From Streptomyces sp. SCL15-4 (GTDB lineage Bacteria > Actinomycetota > Actinomycetes > Streptomycetales > Streptomycetaceae), in assembly GCF_033366695.1 (NCBI RefSeq), contig NZ_JAOBTQ010000001.1, forward strand, positions 7,254,001 to 7,318,000: 64,000 nt of DNA, written 5' to 3'. The notes below the pieces were generated by a model. The model was not told the origin of the DNA. It saw only the letters and a list, made by a program, of their open reading frames with translations, and did not search any database. The stretch's first letter is position 1. Each line of letters starts with the position of its first letter. The position numbers and the translations under genes are program-made. This document shows positions 8,152-15,334 of the stretch, piece after piece.

Positions 8152-9048
8152 ATGAAACCCACCGAGGCCCTTGCGAGCACCGTCCTCAACACCGCCTCCC
8201 TCGTCCCGGGACGGCTGGCGGGCAAGGGTGCCTTCGCGCTGTTCCACATGCCGCTCGTGCGCAGCCGTCCGCGGTCCGCCGAGCGCGAGGTGTCCGGCAC
8301 GGCGCACATCGGCCGCGTCGAACTCGGCGGCGGCAGACACGCGGTGACGTACCGCTGGGGCGACGGCGCCCGGCCCGTGCTGCTGGTGCACGGCTGGCAG
8401 TCGCGCGCCTCCCGGCTCTCCGCCTTCGTCCCCGGACTGCTGGAGCGCGGCTACAGCGTCGTCGCCTTCGACGCCCCGGGTCACGGCGACGCCGGCGGCC
8501 GCAGCGCCACGATCCTGGACTACCGCGACATCGTCTCCGCGCTGCACGACCAGTACGGCACGTTCGAGTGCCTGATCGCCCACTCGATGGGTGCGCTGGG
8601 CTCGTTCTTCGGGCTCAAGCACGGGGTGAAGGCCCAGAGAGTCGTCACCATCAGCGGGGTCTGCGACTTCGACTACCTGATCCGGGAGTTCTGCGCCGAG
8701 CTGAAGGTGCGCGACCGGCTTCAGGCGCGTCTGCGCGACGAGATCCGCGAGCGGCTCTTCCCCGGCATGCCCGCGCGGGAGGTGCCGTTCTCGCTCACGG
8801 ACATGCCGCGGAGCGTGCGCGCGCCGCTGCTGGTGATCCACGACGAGGACGACACCAGGATCGGGGTGGCCCAGGGCCGCCGGCTGGCCGCGGCCTTCGG
8901 CGACCAGGCCCGGCTCGTCGTCACCAGCGGCCTCGGACACCGGCGCATCCTCGGCGACGCGGACGTCCTGCGCACCGTTGTCGACTTCGCCGGCCAGGGC
9001 GCGCCCGGCGCCGGCGAGCCGGACCCGCGTACGCTCTCCCTGGACTGA
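8152..9048 (+). CDS. Alpha/beta hydrolase, paralogue 1
   Basis: This 298-residue alpha/beta hydrolase has the oxyanion segment LLVHGWQSRASR, the GHGDAGG turn and the nucleophile elbow AHSMGAL with Ser145. The acid is probably within HDEDD and the catalytic His within GLGHRR near the end. It shares its distinctive N-terminus (NTASLVPGRLAGKGAFALFHMPL) and core with two more hydrolases in the window. A GAGGAG ribosome site supports the ATG at 8152 over 8128. The promoter carries the shared operator. The substrate is unknown; an ester or thioester of the locus product is a reasonable guess. Confidence 0.85.
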   Translation: MKPTEALASTVLNTASLVPGRLAGKGAFALFHMPLVRSRPRSAEREVSGTAHIGRVELGGGRHAVTYRWGDGARPVLLVHGWQSRASRLSAFVPGLLERGYSVVAFDAPGHGDAGGRSATILDYRDIVSALHDQYGTFECLIAHSMGALGSFFGLKHGVKAQRVVTISGVCDFDYLIREFCAELKVRDRLQARLRDEIRERLFPGMPAREVPFSLTDMPRSVRAPLLVIHDEDDTRIGVAQGRRLAAAFGDQARLVVTSGLGHRRILGDADVLRTVVDFAGQGAPGAGEPDPRTLSLD

Positions 9049-9070
9049 GCGCCTCCGCTTCGGCGGATAC

Positions 9071-9103
9071 TAACCGAACGAACGTCCGCTCATTGGTTAC
9101 ACT
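9071..9103 (+). promoter_or_regulatory. Putative autoregulatory operator of the first TetR gene, site F
   Basis: TAACC at 9071-9075 and GGTTA at 9095-9099 form inverted arms around GAACGAACGTCCG, a variant of the operator core seen elsewhere in region 2. A -10-like TACACT follows at 9098-9103. It is less similar to the consensus than the other sites. Confidence 0.5.
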
Positions 9104-9153
9104 GTGGACACCTCAACGGCGCCGAGAACGTCCGGTCCAGGAGAGTGGTGCAC

Positions 9154-9804
9154 ATGGGTGTGGCAGGAACGCAGGCCGACGGCCGGATCGCACGCGGAAA
9201 CCAGACCCGCCAGCTGATTCTCCGAAGAGCCGTGGAGATCGCCTCCGTGGAAGGGCTCGCGGCCCTGTCCATGGGGCAGCTCGCGAGCGAGCTGAAGCTG
9301 AGCAAGAGCGGTGTGTTCGCGCTGTTCGGCTCCAAGGAGGACCTCCAGCTCGCGACCATCCGCACGGCGATCACCGTGTACCTGGAGCACGTGGTGCAGC
9401 CGGCCCGGGACCTGCCGGCCGGCATCGGCCGTCTGTGGCGCCTGTGCACGGGCTGGCTCACGTACTCCCGGGAGCGGGTCTTCCCGGGCGGCTGCTTCTT
9501 CTACTCGGTCTCCGCCGAGTACGACGCGCGCGAAGGCAAGGTCCACGACACGCTCGCCGCGGCCCGCACCAACTGGTTCTCCTACCTGGAGCAGACCGCG
9601 CGCGAGGCACAGCTCGCCGGAGAACTCGCGCCGGACGCCGACGTGCCCCAGCTCGTCTTCGAACTCGTGGCGTTCCTGGAGATGGCGAACGCCGAGTCCG
9701 TCCTGCACGACGACTTCACGTGCTACGACAAGGCGGCCAAGGCCGTCCTCAACCGCCTGCGCTCCGAGGCCGCCGACCCCTCGCTGCTGCCCGCCACACC
9801 CTGA
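9154..9804 (+). CDS. TetR-family regulator, paralogue 1
   Basis: This 216-residue TetR/AcrR-type protein has its helix-turn-helix at residues 30-60 (LSMGQLASELKLSKSGVFAL, then FGSKEDLQLAT). The C-terminal ligand domain contains the block RVFPGGCFFYSVSAEYDAR. It is about two-thirds identical to the second TetR at 28684, including most of the recognition helix, so both probably bind the same operator. AGGAG eight bases upstream favours the ATG at 9154 over the GTGs at 9145 and 9148. It likely represses the hydrolase, efflux and Hpg genes until an acyl or aromatic ligand appears. Confidence 0.92.
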   Translation: MGVAGTQADGRIARGNQTRQLILRRAVEIASVEGLAALSMGQLASELKLSKSGVFALFGSKEDLQLATIRTAITVYLEHVVQPARDLPAGIGRLWRLCTGWLTYSRERVFPGGCFFYSVSAEYDAREGKVHDTLAAARTNWFSYLEQTAREAQLAGELAPDADVPQLVFELVAFLEMANAESVLHDDFTCYDKAAKAVLNRLRSEAADPSLLPATP

Positions 9805-9863
9805 CGCCCCGGCGGCGGCCCCGCCCACCCGGACGGGCCCGCCGCCGCGCTCCGTGCCTCCCC

Positions 9864-10643
9864 TCACGCCCCGATGGCGTGCACACCGCCGTCCACGTGC
9901 ACGATCTCGCCCGTCGTGCGGGGGAACCAGTCGGACAGCAGGGCGACCACCGCGCGGGCCGCCGGTTCCGGGTCCGAGAGGTCCCAGCCGATCGGGGCGC
10001 GGGTGTCCCACACCTCGCGGAAGGTCTCGAACCCCGGGATGTGCCGGGCCGCCATGGTCTTCACGGGCCCGGCCGCCACCAGGTTGCAGCGGATGCCGCG
10101 CGGCCCGAGGTCCCGGGCGACATAGCGCGAGGTGGCCTCCAGGGCCGCCTTGGCCACGCCCATCCAGTCGTACGCGGGCCAGGCCACGCCCGCGTCGAAG
10201 TCCAGGCCCACGATCGACCCGCCGCGCTCCTGAAGCAGCGGCAGGCACGCCACCGCGAGCGCCTTCAGCGAGTAGGCGGACACCTCGACCGCGGTCGCCA
10301 CCGAATCCCAGCCGGTGGCGAGGAAGTTGCCGCCCATCGCGTCCTGCGGCGCGAAGGCGATGGAGTGCACGACGCCGTCCAGGCGCGCGTCGCGGCCCAC
10401 CCGCTCCCGGATCCGCCCGGCCAGGCTCTCCAGGTGTCCCTTGTCCTGGACGTCGAGTTCGAGCAGGACGGCGGGCTCGGGCAGCCGCCGCGCGATCCGC
10501 TCCACCAGGGCGAGCCGGCCGTACCCCGTGAGGACGACCTCGGCTCCCTGCTGCTGGGCGAGCCGGGCGGTGTGGAAGGCGATCGAGGACTCCATCAGGA
10601 CGCCCGTCACCAGGATCCGCTTGCCCGCGAGAAGGCCGGTCAC
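9864..10643 (-). CDS. fabI: Enoyl-ACP reductase (FabI/InhA type)
   Basis: This 259-residue SDR-fold enzyme has the FabI pattern rather than that of an ordinary SDR: GKRILVTGVLMESSIAFHTA at the NADH site, LDVQDKGHL, VVHSIAFAP and the Tyr-x6-Lys pair in YDWMGVAKA, then AAGPVKTMAARHI. It reduces the enoyl-ACP double bond in type II fatty acid synthesis. The GTG start overlaps the upstream hydrolase stop (GTGA), so the two are translationally coupled. Its presence among operator-controlled genes suggests a pathway-specific or resistant copy; whether the chromosome has another FabI cannot be told from here. Confidence 0.9.
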   Translation of the reverse strand: MTGLLAGKRILVTGVLMESSIAFHTARLAQQQGAEVVLTGYGRLALVERIARRLPEPAVLLELDVQDKGHLESLAGRIRERVGRDARLDGVVHSIAFAPQDAMGGNFLATGWDSVATAVEVSAYSLKALAVACLPLLQERGGSIVGLDFDAGVAWPAYDWMGVAKAALEATSRYVARDLGPRGIRCNLVAAGPVKTMAARHIPGFETFREVWDTRAPIGWDLSDPEPAARAVVALLSDWFPRTTGEIVHVDGGVHAIGA

Positions 10644-11497
10644 CGTGCCGCCACCCCCGTCCTGTCGCCGAGGTCCGCGCCGGTTCCGGTGAGGAACCCG
10701 GCGATGGTGTCGACGACCAGGGGAGAGCCGAGGACGCGCCGGTGCCCGAGCCGGCGGGTGAGGACCAGCCGGGCCCGGTCCGCGAAGCCCCCGGCGAGGC
10801 GCTCCGCCTGCTCCGCGCCCACCGCCTCGTCGTTCTCGTCGTGGATCAGGAGCACGGGGACGCGTACGTGCGGGGCGTGGTGGAGGACGGAGAAACGGGT
10901 CCACATGTCCTCGCCCGGGTACAGGTCCCGGTCCAGGCGGTGGCGCAGTTCCGCGTCCGTCCGCGCGTCCAGTGCCCGGTGGGCGCTGAAGGAGTCGACC
11001 AGGTAGGAGAAGTCGGGGACCGTGCTGACGGCCACGATCCGGCCGGCGCGCAGCCCTTCGGGCAGCGACAGGAACAGCGCCAGCGCCCCGAAGGAGTGGC
11101 CGACCACGGCCGCGAAGTCCCCGTGCGCGCGGTGCAGTGCGCCGATGAGGGCGCGGTACTCGGCCAGGGTGGTGGTGTCGCCCCCGGACTCGCCGTGCCC
11201 CGGAGCGTCGAAGGACACCGGGCTGTAGCCGAGTGCGAGGAGCCGGGTGATGAGCTTGGCGTAGCGCGAGGCGCGCGATTCCCAGCCGTGCACCAGCAGC
11301 ACCGGGCGCTCGCCGTCGCCCCAGGCGTAGGTGACGACCCCGCCGCCCCGGGCGGTCAGCTCGCCGGTCCGCGCGCTCTCGATGACCGCCCGCTCGTCGG
11401 GCCGGGGTCTGCTGCGCCCCTGCGGCTTGCGGAACAGGTCGAACATGGCCTCCCCCTGCGCGCTCAGGGCCGGGCCGGCCGCCGTCGCGAGATCCAT
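10640..11497 (-). CDS. Alpha/beta hydrolase, paralogue 2
   Basis: This 285-residue member of the same hydrolase family has LLVHGWESRASR, FDAPGHGESGG and the nucleophile elbow GHSFGAL with Ser135. The probable acid is in HDENDE and the base in RRLGHRR. Its N-terminus differs from the other two paralogues. A GGAGGG site precedes the ATG. The promoter contains a shared operator immediately upstream of a TAATAG -10 box. It is the first gene of a two-gene unit with fabI. Confidence 0.85.
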   Translation of the reverse strand: MDLATAAGPALSAQGEAMFDLFRKPQGRSRPRPDERAVIESARTGELTARGGGVVTYAWGDGERPVLLVHGWESRASRYAKLITRLLALGYSPVSFDAPGHGESGGDTTTLAEYRALIGALHRAHGDFAAVVGHSFGALALFLSLPEGLRAGRIVAVSTVPDFSYLVDSFSAHRALDARTDAELRHRLDRDLYPGEDMWTRFSVLHHAPHVRVPVLLIHDENDEAVGAEQAERLAGGFADRARLVLTRRLGHRRVLGSPLVVDTIAGFLTGTGADLGDRTGVAAR

Positions 11498-11543
11498 GAC
11501 AAACCCTCCAGTTGTTCGGTGCTGCGCGAGGTGTCCGGCGCAG

Positions 11544-11565
11544 CTATTAGCACGATCGTTCGCGC
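11544..11565 (-). promoter_or_regulatory. Promoter with TetR-type operator, site B1 (minus strand)
   Basis: Read on the minus strand, GAACGATCGTGC is followed directly by TAATAG, a -10-like box 46 bases before the hydrolase ATG. The core ACGATCGT is a perfect palindrome. It forms a back-to-back pair with the site at 11598. Confidence 0.75.
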
Positions 11566-11597
11566 ATATTCATGATGAACCAGTACTTCAGGAAAGT

Positions 11598-11619
11598 AAA
11601 CGGACGATCGTGCTAATAT
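11598..11619 (+). promoter_or_regulatory. Promoter with TetR-type operator, site B2 (plus strand)
   Basis: GGACGATCGTGC runs into TAATAT at 11614-11619, 34 bases before the ATG of the small gene at 11654. The spacing and order are the same as at sites A and D. The core is again the perfect palindrome ACGATCGT. Confidence 0.75.
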
Positions 11620-11653
11620 GTTGAACCGTCAGCACTCCCCGTTGGAGGACGAC

Positions 11654-11818
11654 ATGACGATCCCGCACCCCGCTCCCCGTCCCGTGCAACCCGGCCCCAA
11701 TCAATGGATCAAGGACCACCTGGACTCGGTGATCGACGCCGAGCTGCTGGACGACCGGCCCGACCGGAGCGCCCCGGCGACCGGGCCGCGCGGCCCCGTG
11801 CGCGCGCCGCGGCCCTGA
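11654..11818 (+). CDS. 54-residue protein of unknown function under its own operator
   Basis: The peptide begins MTIPHPAPRPVQPGP and has a single amphipathic stretch, NQWIKDHLDSVIDAELLDD, between proline-rich ends. A GGAGG ribosome site lies at the right distance from the ATG, and the promoter has a full operator plus -10 box. A terminator-like hairpin follows, so the transcript seems to carry only this gene. No signal peptide, cysteine or membrane segment is present. It could be a small regulator, a carrier-like partner or a precursor peptide; the sequence alone does not decide. Confidence 0.6.
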   Translation: MTIPHPAPRPVQPGPNQWIKDHLDSVIDAELLDDRPDRSAPATGPRGPVRAPRP

Positions 11819-11840
11819 CCGGGCGCACCGGGCGGGGAGA

Positions 11841-11869
11841 GGGGGTGGCCGCGATCCGGGGCCGCCCCC
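11841..11869. terminator. Putative bidirectional terminator hairpin
   Basis: GGGGGTGGCC at 11841-11850 pairs with 11860-11869 with one mismatch around a nine-base loop. It lies between the convergent small gene and the desaturase gene. Confidence 0.5.
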
Positions 11870-11890
11870 CGTCCCGTACCGCCGTCCGGG

Positions 11891-12862
11891 TCAGGCCGCT
11901 TGCGACTCCCGCTTGGCGCGGGCCGCGCGGATGCCCTCGCGGCGGGTCGTGAACGACGTCGCCTTCTTGTCCAGCTGATCCAGGAAGGCGGCGAGTTCCT
12001 CGCGTGCGCGCTCACCGTCCGGGCCGAGGCCCGCGCGTTCGAAGACGCCGAGCCTGCGCAGGACGGGCGTGAGGACGCTGTCGTGGTGGAGGCGGAGGTC
12101 GTAGATGCCGGCGATGGCGATCTCCGCCGACTTGCGGCCGAAGTCCTTGATGGTGGAGCCCGGCATCTCGAAGCCGACGACGACGTCCCGCACGACCCGC
12201 ATCGCGGTGTCCGGCACCAGCTCGAACGCCGCCTCGACCAGGTTGCGGTAGAAGACCATGTGCAGGTTCTCGTCCGCGGCGATCCGCGCGAGCAGCGCCT
12301 CGCACCGGGGATCGGTGCTCGCCTGGCCGGTGTTGCGGTGCGAGATGCGGGTGGCAAGCTCCTGGAACGCGGCGTACGCGATCGCGTGCAGCGCGCTGAA
12401 GCCGTCGGGCCGGTGGTATCCGCCCGACATGTGCGCCATCCGGGCGCGCTCCAGGGCCCGGGGGTCGACGGCCCGGGTGACCAGGAGGTAGTCGCGCAAC
12501 GCGGTGCCGTGCCGGGCCTCCTCGGCGGTCCAGCGGTCCACCCAGGTACCCCACGCGCCGTCCTTGCCGAACTCGGCCACCGCGAAGTGGTAGCCGGGCA
12601 GGTTGTCCTCCGTGAGCAGGTTGACCACCAGGGAGGTGCGGGCCACCTCCGGCAGCGTGGCCTCGTCGTCGGTCCACGGCTGTCCGCCGAGCGGGCCGTC
12701 GAACGTACGGCCCTCGCTCCACGGGACGTACTCGTGCGGGAACCACTCCTTGGCGACGTCCAGATGACGGTGGAGGTTCTCCTCCACCACCGGCTGGAGC
12801 TGTGCCAGCAGGGCGTGCTCGGCTCGCGCGACGGAGCGGTCGGATCGGTCGATGGGTGGCAT
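11891..12862 (-). CDS. Acyl-ACP desaturase-type diiron enzyme
   Basis: This 323-residue protein of the soluble stearoyl-ACP desaturase family has the ferritin-like diiron ligands: EENLH at 27-31, the Glu in NLLTEDNL near 85, EEARH at 114-118, a Glu in FQELATRISH near 168 and DENLH at 197-201. It uses O2 to desaturate a carrier-bound acyl chain. It lies directly downstream of the MFS gene on the same strand and is probably driven by that operator-controlled promoter. Together with FabI it implies a tailored acyl chain in the product or in a self-protection system. Confidence 0.88.
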   Translation of the reverse strand: MPPIDRSDRSVARAEHALLAQLQPVVEENLHRHLDVAKEWFPHEYVPWSEGRTFDGPLGGQPWTDDEATLPEVARTSLVVNLLTEDNLPGYHFAVAEFGKDGAWGTWVDRWTAEEARHGTALRDYLLVTRAVDPRALERARMAHMSGGYHRPDGFSALHAIAYAAFQELATRISHRNTGQASTDPRCEALLARIAADENLHMVFYRNLVEAAFELVPDTAMRVVRDVVVGFEMPGSTIKDFGRKSAEIAIAGIYDLRLHHDSVLTPVLRRLGVFERAGLGPDGERAREELAAFLDQLDKKATSFTTRREGIRAARAKRESQAA

Positions 12863-12917
12863 GCGCTCTCTTCTTCACATCGTCGCGGGAGCCGGTGGCC
12901 CCGCCGGGAGCGGACGG

Positions 12918-14369
12918 TTACGCGTTCTGGACGGGCCGGGAGCGGATCGCGAAGGCCGCCGCGGCGGCGGCCCCGGCCCCGATGGCACAGGCGAGGAACA
13001 CCCGCAGATAGCCCTCGTCGTCGAGGACGTCATGGCGCTCCAGGATGGCCGCGAGCGCGGCGATGCCGAGGGCGCCGCCGATCTGGCGGGTGGTCATCAG
13101 CAGGCCGGTGCCGGAGGCGAAGCGCTGCGGCGGCAGCGACGCCGTGGCCGCGTTGGAGATGGCGGTCAGCGCCGCGCCGATGCCGACGCCGGCGAGGACG
13201 CCGAGGGGCAGCCACACCGCCGCGTAACTCCTCTCGGTGCCCAGCAGCAGGTACATCCCCGCGCACGAGGCGCCGAAGAGCACGGAGCCGACGGCGACCG
13301 CCGCCCACTGGCCGGCCGGCCCGACCCGGCGTCCGACGACCATGGCGCCGAGCGCGGAGGCGAAGGCGCCCGGCGTGACCGCCAGTCCGGCCTTCAGCTC
13401 CGAGTAGCCCCACACCGCGTTCAGGAACAGCAGGGAACTGAGGAGGTAGGAGTACATCGCCGCGCCGAACAGCAGCGAGGTGACATTGGTGGCCGCGAAG
13501 GCGCGGCTGCGCCAGAGGTCCAGCTCGATGGCGGGCGCGGCGTGCCGCCGGGACAGCAGCAGGGCCGCGGCGAGCAGCACCGCACCGCCGCCGAGCAGGC
13601 CGAGCACGCGTCCGCCGGCCCAGCCCCACTCCGTGCCCTGGGTCACGCCGAAGACGACACCGCCGACACCGAGCGCCAGGGCCAGCGTGCCGGTGGGGTC
13701 GGGCAGCTTGCGGCCGGTCGGCCGGTCGCCGGTGAGCCGGACCGCGCCGGCCAGGATGACGAGACCGATCGGCAGGTTGATCAGGAAGACGCTGCGCCAG
13801 CCCCAGGCGTCCACCAGGAGTCCGCCGAGGCTCGGGCCGACGGCGGCGGCCATGCTGCCCACCGCTCCCCAGATGCCGATGGCGACCTGACGGCGGGCCG
13901 CGGGAGTGTGCTGGAGCACCAGGCCGAGCGCCGAGGGGATCAGCCCCGCCGCGCCCACTCCTTGCAGGGCCCGGGCCGCGATGAGCATCGGCACCCCGGT
14001 GGCGAGCCCGCTGAGCAGAGAGGCCACCAGGAACACGGCCGCGGACCACACGAACAGCTTCTTGCGCCCGATGGTGTCGGCGACGCGGCCGGCGACGGCC
14101 AGCAGCGCCGCGAACACGACGGTGTAGGCGGTCACGATCCAGGTGAGCTGGGAGAGCGAGGCGTCGCGGAAGTCGGCGCGCAGATCCGCGAAGGCGATGT
14201 TCACCACCGTGGTGTCGAGCACGGCGAGGAACGTGGCGCCGGACGCGACGAGCAGGGCGAGCTTGGCGGCGGCCGCCGCCGTCGCGGAGGTCCCCGGCGC
14301 GCCGGCGTCGTCCGGCTGTGCTGCCCGGGCCGGACCGGTGTCCGGCGAGTGGGGTGAGGCGGTCGTCAT
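12918..14369 (-). CDS. DHA2-type (EmrB/QacA) MFS efflux pump
   Basis: This protein of about 480 residues has fourteen predicted membrane segments. It carries the DHA2 motifs LDTTVVNIAFADL in helix 1, the loop motif GRVADTIGRKKLF and motif C (GPSLGGLLVDAWGWR). It probably exports the product or a toxic intermediate. The frame could be read from an ATG at 14459 that overlaps the upstream stop, but the operator and a -10-like TACTTT lie over that point, so the ATG at 14369 is preferred. This also gives a normal N-terminus. Confidence 0.88.
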   Translation of the reverse strand: MTTASPHSPDTGPARAAQPDDAGAPGTSATAAAAAKLALLVASGATFLAVLDTTVVNIAFADLRADFRDASLSQLTWIVTAYTVVFAALLAVAGRVADTIGRKKLFVWSAAVFLVASLLSGLATGVPMLIAARALQGVGAAGLIPSALGLVLQHTPAARRQVAIGIWGAVGSMAAAVGPSLGGLLVDAWGWRSVFLINLPIGLVILAGAVRLTGDRPTGRKLPDPTGTLALALGVGGVVFGVTQGTEWGWAGGRVLGLLGGGAVLLAAALLLSRRHAAPAIELDLWRSRAFAATNVTSLLFGAAMYSYLLSSLLFLNAVWGYSELKAGLAVTPGAFASALGAMVVGRRVGPAGQWAAVAVGSVLFGASCAGMYLLLGTERSYAAVWLPLGVLAGVGIGAALTAISNAATASLPPQRFASGTGLLMTTRQIGGALGIAALAAILERHDVLDDEGYLRVFLACAIGAGAAAAAAFAIRSRPVQNA

Positions 14370-14436
14370 GCGAGGGGGTCCCTTCGTCCGGTGCGCCGCC
14401 GTCACCCGGTCCGCAGCGGCCGCGCTCACTCGCGTA

Positions 14437-14460
14437 AAAGTAGACGACCGTGCGTTCATT
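14437..14460 (-). promoter_or_regulatory. Promoter with TetR-type operator, site C
   Basis: Read on the minus strand, TGAACGCACGGTCGT is identical to the core of the site at 31807-31821, and TACTTT follows as a -10-like box. It sits across the 3' end of the third hydrolase gene and would drive the MFS pump and the desaturase. Confidence 0.75.
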
Positions 14461-15334
14461 TAAAAGGGACTTCCCGGGTTCCCGTGGATTCCGGCGCGAT
14501 GAAACCCATCGCGCCGTCGATCACCGCCGCCTCGCCCAGCACCTTGCGGTGCCCCAGCCCGCGGGTCAGGACCAGCTCCGCCCGATCGCCGTACGCGGAC
14601 TTCAGCGCGTGCGCGTGCGCGACCGGGACCATGTCGTCGTCCGTGTCGTGGATGATCCGCATCCGTACCCCGATCCGTTCGGGGCGCGCGGTGGCGTCGA
14701 ACTCCTCCCAAGGGTCGCGGACCTGCCCGAAGAGCCGGTGCTCGATCCGGAGGCGGAGGTCCTGCCGCAGGCCGGGCCCGAGCCGCAGGATGCGGGCGAA
14801 CTCGTCGGGAAAATGGCCGAAATCCTTCACGGCGGCGACCGTGACGAGCCGCTCGGCCCGCAGCCCGCCGCGCAGCGCCAGGAAGGCGGCGGTGGCGCCG
14901 AGGGAGTGGGCGACCACCGTGTGGAAGACCCCGTACCGCTCCTGGAGCAGCCGGGTGATCTCGCGGTACTCCAGGATGGTGGTGGTCCCGCCCTCCGAGT
15001 CGCCGTGCCCGGGCGCGTCGAACGCGAGCCCGGTCAGCCCCAGCGCCTCCAGCCGCGGCACGAAACCCGCGTACCGCGAGGCCCGGGACTGCCAGCCGTG
15101 CAGCATCAGCACCGGCCGCGCGCCGTCACCCCACCGGTAGACCCGCACCCGTCTGCCGCCGAGGACCACCTCCTCGACCGCGGCCCGCTCGTGGACGGCC
15201 CGCTCCCCGGGCAGCACCCCGCCCCTGCGCAGCGGATGACGGAACAGCGCGTAGGCGGCCCGTCCCGCCAGGCCCGGAGCGGGCCGGGCCAGCGCGTTGA
15301 GGGCCGTACCGACCAGCGCGGCACCCCGGGTCAC
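14456..15334 (-). CDS. Alpha/beta hydrolase, paralogue 3
   Basis: This 292-residue protein shares LMLHGWQSRASRYAGFVPRL and FDAPGHGDSEGGTTT with paralogue 1. Its nucleophile is Ser144 in AHSLGAT, the acid is probably in HDTDDD and the base in GLGHRK. The GTG start overlaps the upstream lyase stop (GTGA), so this copy is locked into the biosynthetic operon, unlike the other two. A role as thioesterase or ester hydrolase for the pathway is a plausible inference; the family does not define a substrate. Confidence 0.85.
   Translation of the reverse strand: MTRGAALVGTALNALARPAPGLAGRAAYALFRHPLRRGGVLPGERAVHERAAVEEVVLGGRRVRVYRWGDGARPVLMLHGWQSRASRYAGFVPRLEALGLTGLAFDAPGHGDSEGGTTTILEYREITRLLQERYGVFHTVVAHSLGATAAFLALRGGLRAERLVTVAAVKDFGHFPDEFARILRLGPGLRQDLRLRIEHRLFGQVRDPWEEFDATARPERIGVRMRIIHDTDDDMVPVAHAHALKSAYGDRAELVLTRGLGHRKVLGEAAVIDGAMGFIAPESTGTREVPFK

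Noticed and set aside
12918..14459. ATG at 14459 as start of the MFS pump
   Set aside because: It overlaps the hydrolase stop, but the TetR operator and -10 box cover this point and the extra 30 residues are not typical of DHA2 pumps.
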